From Chrysemys picta bellii (taxonomy: Eukaryota > Chordata > Testudines > Emydidae), in the NCBI RefSeq assembly GCF_011386835.1, contig NC_088800.1, forward strand, positions 52,977,439-53,041,438: a DNA stretch of 64,000 nucleotides, given 5' to 3'. The notes under the pieces were generated by a model. The model ran no database searches. It saw nothing but the letters and a program-made list of their open reading frames with translations, and was not told the DNA's origin. This document shows positions 47,801-59,800 of this stretch, piece after piece; positions within the stretch are counted from its first letter, which is position 1, and the number at the start of each line of letters is the position of its first letter. A program made the position numbers and the translations under genes.

Positions 47801-50800
47801 GAGGATTCTGAATCTACACAAGGAATAGATCTAATGAGTGAAGAGGTACAATTTGTGCATACTGTAGTCATTTGAGTGCAGAGCCACACCCATTGGGTTG
47901 GGGCTAAAATCTGAAGGAGAACTTCAGCTCTGTTGATTTGGCCTTCATGTTCATTTTTAGATTAACATTACTAATGATCCTGAATCTACAGCTAAAAAGT
48001 ACTATTGTAACTAATGTGATTAGAAAACCACAGCAAACATTTATATCATGTGCCATGGGCCAACAGCTACTAAGAATGAAAGGTTACTCACCTGTCCAGT
48101 AACTGGAATTCCTCAAGATGGAGGCTGCATGAGAGAATGTGCACATCTATTTAGTCAGCAGTGCCCACGGGTCTGTGCCTGCACCCTTACAGCTCTTTGT
48201 GCTTCAGTACAAGGGCCTGCCACTGCTCCATTTCCCTCTCAACCTCAAAGCCCAGCAGGACTCCAAAGCTGAGGGGAAAGGAGAGCAGGTGGTGGAGTGG
48301 ACAATACATCTCAAAGAACTCCAGTCACTGTAGAAGGTAAGTAACCTCTCTTCTTTGAGTTACAGTCATGCTGGAACTGACAGATAAATCTTCGTATGAG
48401 TATGGGATAGCTGGAGGGTATGCCGGTTTTGGTGGGCACTGGTGGGAAATCCCCCGCATACTCTTCAACAGAGGGGATTAGGGCTCTTCCATAACCCAGA
48501 GATCCTCATGAGAGAGGAACCTGTATAGTACCAGAGACGATACAGATGGTTGGTCTGTATGCTTTTGATAGCTATGGGTAGAGGGAAATGGTACCAGGTG
48601 GGGTGAAGACAACTTTTTTTGAAGAGTCCTTGCCCTTTCAGGGGTCCTTCAATTTGGAGGAATCTGATCCAATGAAGCTGCACATGGGGTTGCTTGCTGG
48701 AAGGCTTCACGGCAAGCAGCTTAGTAGTAGAAGACTTTCTTGGTGGTGCCAGCATCTTGGTACCATGACAGCCTTGGCAGTACTCGCACTGGGACATGAG
48801 GTCTCCTTGCTCCCTGGTCTTAGTGGTGACTTTTCCCTCCTCTTGGTCTCTCTTAGGGGAGTAGGGTCTCTTACACTTAGAAGACTTCTGGGTGACCAAA
48901 GCTGCGCTATGGTCTCTGCTTGCCAGAGCTGAGGAAGCCACTGGAGTACTGTGAGTGACTGAGGCTGAAGTATGGAGGATGGGGAGTCAAGATACTGCTG
49001 GTCTCAGCACATCTTACACTTGGTTGGGATGTGAGACCCTCCAATGCAGCGGAGGCAGCTGGAGTGCCCATTACTGAGGGGAAGAGACCTGTGGCAAGTC
49101 TGGCAGAACTGGAATCCCAGATTATTGGGCATAACCTACCCGTAAAGACCACAGACTGGCAGGAGCCAAGAGCAGAAAGACCCTGATCGCAAAGAAAAAG
49201 GGAAAGGGCAATTCCCCCCTCCCAAAGACTGTGCTATAAAGCATACTATAAAGATAAGATAAAATAAAATTAAAAAATAAACCAGCTGTGTCAGCTAGCT
49301 AGTGGACATTGCAAACTCCATCTCAAACCAGAGTGGTTGGAAGGAACTAGTGGGGTGGTGGGTCAACCCCTTCCTATATGTCCTCATACCAGTGCCCGAG
49401 GAGGCATGGGATGCAGGCACGGAGCTGCAGGCACTGCTGACAAAACTCTTTGATCAAGAGTACACAGGTGTGCGCACCACCTCTGGTGGAGCATTCATGG
49501 GGCTGTAACTCAAAGAAGCTGTTCTATGTTAGTATTTAAGATTACAAAGTCAGAATAGTGACCATGTTGCTGTAGATATTAGTTGGCATGTGTGTAACCA
49601 ATACCTTAGAAAAAGGAAGGACACACTAGTGGCTGTCATGTTACTGGGAAAAAACGCCAAAATCTGATCTGCCTTCAAATAGTATGTATATGCCAGAATA
49701 AACCTAATGTCACCTAAGGGCTTAATCCAAAACCCATAAGAGTCCTTCAGTGACTTCTGTGCACTTTGGATCAGGTCCCAAATGAGAAGGAGATGGGAGA
49801 CCATGGACAGAACTTTTAGAAGGGTTCAACACTTGCAGTCAGGACCAGGTTTTCAAGTGCTCAGCTCCCATTTAGTCACCAAAATTCATGGCCAGATTTT
49901 CAAAAGAGCTCAGCACATTGGCTGCACATGCTTCCCTAGGAGCTGCGGGGCGCTCGTCAATTGAAACATTTCGCCCTTTATTGGGGCCAGACTTACAAAG
50001 GTGCCCAGCTTCCATGCAGGCATTTACAGAGGGCCAGAGCTGCAAAATAACTCAGCAGCCAGCAGCTCCCATTGTGACACTTAGCCAGATTTTCAGAAGA
50101 GTCCAGCACCCAAAATGTGCTTTTGAAAATCTACCCCTTTAATTGGGTGCCTAACTGGGAGCTGAGCTCTTGTGAAAGTCTGGCCCCAACTGTGGGTGCT
50201 GAGCCCTTGGAGATCTGACCCTGGTATCTTGTGAAAAACTGACTTCATGGCTGAAAGACTCTCCGACATTCTCTATGAATGGGAATCAGAACCTTGAACA
50301 GTATACAGTACTTCCTGCTCCCCACTGCTACAGCCAGTCTATTATCTCCACTTTCTCACCTGCTGAAATAATAAAACCCGCTTTTCCCCATGAACAAACA
50401 AACAATACTCTGTAATTTTTAAACTCATTAGTCATCGGCTCTTTAAGGGAACTAAATCAATGCTCAGCAGCTGCTCTGGAGAGCTGGAAAAATACAAGAA
50501 TAAGTCAAGAAGTTCAGATGAAACAACAGCTCTCTAAAGCTTCCCACCCCCTCCATCTCTGAGAGACACTGGATCTTTTTAAATAGCTGTCCAAATACGT
50601 GTATGTTTCTGGTGGTCAAAGAAAAATCACCCCCTCTTTATTTTTTTAATCTTATGATACACTCAAATTGTGTACAGCTCTCACCACCCACTCCCAATAA
50701 CCCCACATCTCCCTTAATGGTGACCTGCAAGGAGTTTTTTTGTAAAAGATGGGTTTGTGTCTTTTTTGCCTTTGTTGCGATGCAGAAATAAAGGCTAAGA

Positions 50801-53800
50801 GTGTTCTTTATTTTCTTTAAAGAAAAGTCCCCTCCCCCCTCCCACTTGTTTGTTACTTTAGAACAGTGGTAGTCAATATGCAGACCACGGGCCAGACACT
50901 TTTGAACAGTCAGCGAAATCTTTTAATTTACTTATTATCATCATGATTGTTATTATTTTTGTATTATTTTCTCTGGACCTTGACTATACCTTGACAAAAA
51001 ATAATTGATTTCCCCTGCTTTAGAATATAGCGACAGGGCAATCTGCTGCAATATCTCGGACAAACCTTATTGAAGTAAGTTCAATCTTCCTGAATTAAGT
51101 TTAAGTATTTTAGGAGATCATTGTATTAAAAATGAAAATGTTTCTGTGTTATTGTGGGATTGGACGCAACGCCTGTGGGGGGAGACATGGCGGATGTAAA
51201 TCCTGGAGGAGGTAATGAGCCTCAAAGCAAATGATTTTCCAGACAAAAATGAACTTTTAAAGTTATGTGGGTTTCTTAAAATCTCTAGGGGGAGGTGTAT
51301 GCAAATCTACCCTCTTTGGCTATGCAAGAACTCAACCATTTGAAGCTTTGCCCTGAGGGTGGGACCTTTGTCTGCTGATCATCTGTTACACAGGGACAGA
51401 TCAGAGGCCCAAACTGTATAAAGGAGGGACTCATAGATGCAAGGGTGTGCTTGTTCTGAGCCACGGTGGTTATGTACACATAGCCACAGAAAAAAGCTTT
51501 GGTGGGGTTTGAAGGACTGACTCCTGCCAGAGCTGTTGGAATTGGAGTGATCTCTGGTAAGCTTATTAGCATGTGTGTAGGTTGTTTTATGGTTTTTAAT
51601 ATATTTTCCCTATAATGCTCTCACCTTGAGAATAAATGTGCTTGCTTAGAAAGAGCTGTGTGGTACCTTATAACTGTGGCCAAGTACATTGTTTATAGCC
51701 TCTTGAGGAGAAAGCAAAGCAGGCCTGCTTGGGCAGTCTGACTTGTTGGGGAATTCACAGGATAGGCAGGGAACTGTGCAGCATGGAAACACCCCAATCA
51801 GGAGTGAGTGAGACATGTCTCCATCCAAGAGAGGGACAGCCGGGGAGCTGGAAGCCTGAGTGTGGGTGCCCTAGGTAGACCACAGAGGGGAAATACAGGT
51901 GCAGTTGCCCTGAACAGTAACAAATCTCACCTCCAGATTTTTCTGTTTTTTTGCTGGAAGTCTCTCTTGGAAGTCTCAGAGGACAAGTATTGTGAGCTCT
52001 CTCACCTTAATGGAAGGGGCAAGAGTGTTGGATCTTTAACAAAGACTTCATCTATCCAAAATGTTATTAGACGGTGATGTTAAATAGATGTTAATGAAAC
52101 CAATAAAATCCAAAGATTTTTAAAATAAAAATCCCTTCAGGTCTCATTTGCTCAACTTTTACTCTCTTGGCTCTTGTTATGTCATCATTTCACTAGCTCT
52201 CCAGTCAGCACAGAGTCTTCCAGGCTAGAGAGAATCTGAAATTCTAATGTTAAAAAAAAAAAGCAAAAAAATAAATTCTCTCTTAACTGAAAAAACAGTT
52301 CAGGCCTCTTTATTATCAAGCAAAAAAGGACACAAGCCCAATTTTGTTTTACTTGCAGGTCATTTTTAAAGACTCTAGAACCTCAACAGTTGAGCTTTGA
52401 TTGGAAATGTAATAGGACTCATTATGAATTAGGAAGTTTACTTAATAACTGATTCAGTTCACAGGAGGTTTCCTCCTAAATGGCATATGCATGTCACCCA
52501 AATGCTCAGAATTTTTCTTTCAGAGAAACCTGGTCTGTTTCTTTGTGCCATGTGATATAGCTCTCTTTCTATCTGACACCCAGTGCAGATTTAATTATTT
52601 TGTGGAGTCCACCTGTGATAACCATAGAGGAATCCTGGACTGGAGTTTTTGCTTTAACAGGAATGGATTCTATCAGCACAGTCTGCAGCTAGACCGTTTT
52701 AAGTGCTAGTGCAGTAGTAGATCTGTCTGTTTTTTAACAAACCTGTTTAGCTTCAGATGAGAGGAGTCCTAAGACAATGTCTGGTTTCAGGCTTATGTGT
52801 TTCATCCCAACAAGGCTGAATTTTTCTAGGTCTAGTTTTCGGAGGATTCTAGCAAGGCTACGAGCCCAGACACCAGGTTTGATCAGCAACACAGTACAAA
52901 GAAGCTGGGCTCCTGTAACAAAAAAGCATTACAGTGAAATCAAAGATGTTAGGTACTCACTCTCAGTAATTTTAAAGGCAAACAACGTAACCGTTTGCCA
53001 GCTAGGACAGGCATCTAAAGAACAAGGACTTTTAACAGCAGCTGGCATGTAGTCCACAGGACTCTACTGACAGAACCAAACAAGTACAGAATAAGGATGT
53101 GGGTATGGTTTAATATTTTAGTTTTAAAATATATCCAGCCCAGCCCAAGGCCAGAAGGGTGATTTTATCTGATACCTGAATATCTGTGAGCACTACCTTC
53201 AGTTCCAAACATTTTATACCACAAGTTTGTAGATCCAGAATCAATTCATATAAGATCTTCCTGTGGGGTGCTATTTTTGCATATGTTAAACATGATAATC
53301 GAATCCCCTTTTCCATGTAATATAAGATCAGGCCAAAGTTATCACAGGGTATATGATGCAATCCTTATGGCAACCATTGAATCCTTATCATTCTTTATTT
53401 AGATCCCATATGTTTCTGTTTCCCTACTAGGACTATGTTATTTAGAAGGGCACTGTCAAATAGCTTAGGTCTAAAGGCTCAGATTCTTAAGGGTACTTAG
53501 GCACACAACTGCCACTGATTTTGGTGGGAGTTAGATGTCTAAATATCACTGAGGATCTAGGGTGACCAGATGTCCTGATTTTATAGGGACAGTCCTGATT
53601 TTTGGGTCTTTTTCTTATATAGGATCCTATTACCCCCCTATCCCCGTCCCGATTTTTCACACTTGCTGTCTGGTCACCCTATGAGGATCTGAGCCAAAAT
53701 CACTTTGCGTGTGACCCAACTTCCCTCTGCAGAGCTGAGAACTGAGCTCAGCATCACTGTGCATATGCCTGAGAGCCACAAAATGAAACTGACTAGAAAT

Positions 53801-56800
53801 GGAAAGTGAAACGGATCAGGCTAGCTTCACTGTCCTCACTGGGTGAAATGCATAAAGCAAACAAACTGCGCAAATGTTGACATTTAAATAACTGCCATCA
53901 GTCTCCGTAATTGAAAGCACCATATTATTAGCAGCACAGTTATGATTTTTATCCTGATAACATCTTTTTAAGACTTGTTGGCAAAATGTAATGTCAGAAA
54001 CAGTGAACTGGGACCATCAGCTCCTGGTGCCTAACCATGTCAGCTAGCATAAAGCATGTAATAATAAGTATTGCAGGCTGCTAATACTGTTACCATTATT
54101 ATCTGTTTATGTACATCAGATGTCACTTTATGTTTTCTATGCACCATGTTACTGATTATACAGACGTCAATGCAATGAAGCATCAGTGATACTACATATA
54201 ATTTGATGCATGGAGTTATTTTCAAATGGCAAGAGACATGTTATTGATTCATGACACAGAGCAATTTGGAGCCAGATAAAAAATAACAACATGCCCCCCA
54301 TTCTGTATATGTCTCAGTGAGATAAATTAACCCATTTTCTTCTGGGAGCTCTTACATTATAGGATCTTATATTTTCCATACAAAATCCTTGAACAGAAAG
54401 GTAAATGCCATAGCAACAGCTTGCTATGCAGAGGCAAACCTCCCTGCTACCCACAACTACTGGTGTATAGAATGGCAATCTAAATTACATATTGTTACAT
54501 AAGTAGTCATTGTCCTCAAGATGTTTTACTCACCATCTGCTGTGTTTCGGGCAAACATTCCTATTCTTTCTGGTATGTGGTTAACTATATGTGCTGCATA
54601 TTTATACATATGTATATAAATTATCCACACCTGAAGGTATGCACATGTTCTTACCTTCAGATGAGCCTGAGAAACTGACATCTTCAGATTCCCCTAAGAG
54701 CCGTACACTGTCCCAGATTCAATCAGTTAACTGCCCTCATATCAATGGGAACTCGCCATGCTGATCATGTGTTTGTAACCTGTCCTTTAAATTGGCTTCT
54801 GTACCCAATGACTGGAAGTTAGCTAATGTAACGCCAATATTTAAAAAGGGCTCTAGAGGTGATCCTGGAAATTACAGATTGGTAAGTCTAACGTCGGTAG
54901 CGGGCAAATTAGTCTAAACAATAGTTAAGAATAAAAATGTCAGACACATAGAAAACCATATACTGTTGAGCAATAGTCAACATGGTTTCTGTAAAGGGAA
55001 ATCGTGCCTTACTAATCTATTACAGTTCTTTGAAGGGGTCAACAAACATGTGAACAAGGGGGATCCAGTGGACATAGTGTACTTAGATTTCCAGAAAGCC
55101 TTTGACAAGGTCCCACACCAAAGGCTCTTACGTAAATTAAGTTGTCAAGGGATAAAAGGGAAGGTCCTTTCGTGGATTGAGAACTGGTTAAAAGACCGGG
55201 AACAAAGGGTAGGAATTAATGGTAAATTCTCAGAATGGAGAGGGGTAACTAGTGGTGTTCCCCAAGGGTCAGTCCTCGGACCAATCCTATTCAACTTATT
55301 TATAAATGATCTGGAGAAAGGGGTAAACAGTGAAGTGGCAAAGTTTGCAGATGATACTAAACTGCTCAAGATAGTTAAGACCAAAGCAGACTGTGATGAA
55401 CTTCAAAAAGATCTCACAAAACTAAGTGACTGGGCAACAAAATGGCAAATGAAATTTAATGTGGATAAATGTAAAGTAATGCACATTGGAAAAAATAACC
55501 CCAACTATACATACAATATGATGGGGACTAATTTAGCTACAACAAGTCAGGAAAAAGATCTTGGAGTCATCGTGGACAGTTCTCTGAAGATGTCCACGCA
55601 GTGTGCAGAGGCGGTCAAAAAAGCAAACAGGATGTTAGGGATCATTAAAAACAGGATAGAGAATAAGACTGAGAATATATTATTGCCCTTATATAAATCG
55701 ATGGTATGCCCACATCTCGAATACTGCGTACAGATGTGTTCTCCTCATCTAAAAAAAAGATATACTGGCACTAGAAAAGGTTCAGAAAAGGGCAACTAAA
55801 ATGATTAAGGGTTTGGAACGGGTCCCATATGAGGAGAGATTAAAGAGGCTAGGACTCTTCAGCTTGGAAAAGAGGAGACTAAGGGGGGATATGATAGAGG
55901 TATATAAAATCATGAGTGATGTGGAGAAAGTGGATAAGGAAAAGTTATTTTACTTATTCCCATAACACAAGAACTAGGGGTCACCAAATGAAATTAATAG
56001 GCAGCAGGTTTAAAACAAATACAAGGAAGTTCTTCTTCACGCAGCGCACAGTCAACTTGTGGAACTCCTTACCTGAGGAGGTTGTGAAGGCTAGGACTAT
56101 AACAGCGTTTAAAAGAGAACTGGATAAATTCATGGTGGTTAAGTCCATTAATGGCTATTAGCCAGGATGGGTAAGGAATGGTGTCCCTAGCCTCTGTTTG
56201 TCAGAGGATGGAGATGGATGGCAGGAGAGAGATCACTTGATCATTGCCTGTTGGTCCACTCCCTCTGGGGCACCTGGCATTGGCCACTGTCGGTAGACAG
56301 GATACTGGGCTAGATGGACCTTTGGTCTGACCCGGAACGGCCGTTCTTATGTTCTTAAGTTCTTATGTTACTATAGCCCTTAATATGTAGGCCTCTGGTC
56401 TCCCCAAAGGTCCTGGCTGATGTCCCCCATCACTATCTGACTGTTCTCTGGCCTTCCCAGGTTTTGCCAATGCTTTTCTAGCCTTTGTTACCTTTTCTGC
56501 TGTTCTGTGATACCCTCAGCTCCCATCCTGGTGGCCAAGATTTGGCCAAGTGTCTAAGTTGGTCTTGCTTTAAAGGGGGGTGAAGCCAAACTGCTGCACT
56601 GGCTTCATGTACACTCCTAAACTGGAGAAGTGTGTTTCTTTCCTTTGGGTGTGTGGGTGGTTTTAAATCAATACAGCCTCAAGAGAAGCAAATGTCAGGT
56701 TCCTGGGATGTGTAGACAAGGGTGTGTATGTCTCTGTCTGTGTTCAAGCCCAGGGAAACATCTCGTGCAATTCCAACCGTCATCCTTTTTCTTGGCCCCT

Positions 56801-59800
56801 GTTGGTATCTATCCAAGCTGGCTCTACAAAGGCCTTGTCAAACCCACTTTCCCCCCGGGGATATTTGCTGAATAACAACTATGTGTAAGAGAGTGAGACA
56901 GACAGAGAGAACCCTGCTCTCCTCACCTGCTTGCATGTAGGTGAACAATGACTCTGCGTGGCCTCTCCGAGTCTCTCCCCCTATAGAAGAACAGTGAATT
57001 GACTTTAATAAATGAGCATTGCTTTGGGACAGCAGTGGGAGTATTGTCATCTCTGCTGTACTATGACATATGGCAGTTACACAGAGGCTCTTCATGATGT
57101 ACGCTTTGTTTTCAAATATCACATCAGGACGTACATGGTTTGATTTCAGAAGTGATGAACACCAACAAATCCCATCAAAGTCCACATACTCTGCTTACTG
57201 AATAGGGAGTATTCTCAGGGACAATTCCCACCCACTTTAGGGCCCCTTTACACTACCAGAGCAGTTTCAAGGGCCTTAGTATAACTGAGAGGCCTCCAAA
57301 TGAGATCTTATGTACGAATGGTTTTCCTGTTTGACAGGGTACCTGTGATGGCCTACACTGGGCAGCTATGGGAAGCTTAAGGCATATGTGAACCAGGAGC
57401 AGCAGAAGCTCCCTAAAAGTGTGTGGGGGCCATCAGCACCCAAACCGTGGCCCCACCCCCCTGCACAGCTCCTTCCCGCTGAGGCCCCGCCCTTGCACTG
57501 CCCCTTCTTCCCACGTCCTCACCCTCGCATTGCCCCTTTCCCTGAGGCCCTACCCCCATGCAACCCCTTCTTCCTAAGCCCCCACCCTCGCACTTCCACT
57601 TCCCCCAAGGCCCCGCTCCGCCTCTTCCCCCCAAGACCCTGCCCCCTGTTTGCTCTTCTCTGCCCCTCCACCCTCTGGCTCACCCTTACAGTCGGTAAAA
57701 AGTGATGGGGCCAGCTAATTGTCCCCCTTTACTGGCATTCTCAACAGAGGGGCCAGTGGAGTGAATGGGCCAAGGAGACTGAACTCCCTTCAGGCCCCTA
57801 TAGAGCATCCCTCACCGTCATTGTTGGGATACGTTGCTGGGGAAGCTTGTGCTGCTGCTGCCTGTTTAGTAAAGTATAACTTTATACTTTTGTATAAATA
57901 AAGCCCTTCAGTCTCCCGGGCTTTCAATCTGGCCGCTTTAACAAGCATTACATTCGATTTAAAAAGCAAAAGCAGGAAATTCTGTTTGTTAGCAACAGAC
58001 TAAGTCATTACACTCCTTCTGAATTATAGCATGGTTTCCATTTCCCACAGCCCTTTATCTGGGAGCTGCCTACCTGCTGGATCACTTTCCATGGCTATTT
58101 TTTGTTCTGGTAGAATAAGAAGCAGGACTAAGTGACAGATCTGACCCTGAAGCTCTCTGGTAATCTCTCAGGGTATATCCACACTGCAGCTGGGAGGTGT
58201 GATTCCCAGCACGGACAGACAGTCTGGCACTAGCTCAGCTCGAGCTAGTGTGCTATAAACAACGGTGTGGACATCAGGGTATGCGGGGCGGTTCTAGCTA
58301 GGTCTGAGCTAGGTGGCTAGCCCACGCTGCTGACTATGCTACAATGTCCACACTGCTATTTTTCATGTGCTAGCTCAAGCTCTCTACCCACGCTGACAAT
58401 CACATCTCCCAGCTGCAATGCAGACATACCCTTAGTGATCACATCCCCATAGCACCTTTTTTCTTTTTGAGTATTTAGGGAGCCTGACTGTTCTTCTTGG
58501 AACTGTGAGTTTTAGCCCTACATTCCTCGACAGCCCTGGATGGGACTGCCCCTCTGTCCAGGACAGGAGGAAGGATGTAAAGAGAAAGGATTATCCAGCA
58601 ATTAGGGCACTAGCCGAGGGGTACGTCTATACTTACCTCTGGGTCCGGCGGTAAGCAATCGATCTTCTGGGATCGATCCTGGAAGTGCTCACTGTCGACG
58701 CCAGTACTCCTGCTCCGCGAGAGGAGTATGCGGAGTCGACGGGGGAGCCTGCCTGCCGCGTGTGGACCCGCGGTAAGTTCGAACTAAGATAGTTCAACTT
58801 CAGCTACGTGAATAACGTAGCTGAAGTTGTGTATCTTAGTTCGAAGTGGGGGGTTAGTGTGGACCAGCCCTAGGACTCGGGAGATCTGGGTTTAAATCCC
58901 TGCTCTGACACAGATTTCCTATGTGACCCTGGGCAAGTCACTTAGTTCCCCATCTGTGCAATGGGGATAATAGCACTGCCCTGCCTCACATGGAGGATGT
59001 GAGGATAAACATATTAAAGACTGTCAGGTGCTTAGATACTATGGTCTTGGGGACCGCACAATTATCAGAGCTGGACAGACAGGAGGGCTGGATGAGCTCC
59101 CACTAGAGACTGCCAGGGACCCTTCTGAACTGACTAGAGGGGCTCCTAGAGTCCAAGGTGTCCCCACCCTGTAATCAGTGAGCAAAGGACAGAGTCTGGA
59201 CCTTGTGATCACCCATGTTGGTCACTTTCAGCACCATTTCATGGGTCAGCCTGAACTTGCACACAGATTGCCTTCCATGTTCTACTCCATCTGCAGAACC
59301 GATGGCTTATGCCCACTCCTGATGCTGGTCTATCAAAATGATATTGTAACAGAAATCAAGAGCAAGGATGCAAGTCACTGCCTGCCCCCCCAGTGAAAGC
59401 TAATGTGACCCAAGCTGCAGGCCCCTCATGCTGGCACCACCCAGTGAAGGGGTTGCAGTGATCAAATCACCCACACCCACACTGGGCCAGCAGCCTGAAG
59501 CCCACTAGCCCACAAAAGGGGGAGGGAAGGGTCATGGTTAAGGAGAGGGTGTCACTAGGGCACTGATTCAGCATACTCTCTGGCTGCCTCCACAGTAGGA
59601 CTCCTATGGACCCTGACCTATTAATTAAAGCTGCTCCCATCATGGTACAACACCTTGCAGAGAATGACTGCGATGCTACCTGCTCCCACTCCTTCCTAAA
59701 CACAGGGGATTGCAAACTGCAGACTGGGTCTAGTAATGCAGTGGTGATGGATATGACAAAAGGCTCCAGAATTATAATTTTTTCAATATTTATTTTAAGA

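Noticed and set aside
48465..48941. 158-codon minus-strand frame in the DIRS-like repeat
   Set aside because: It is basic and Ser/Lys-rich at first but becomes random; the Cys knuckles lie in another frame upstream. Treated as part of a dead element.
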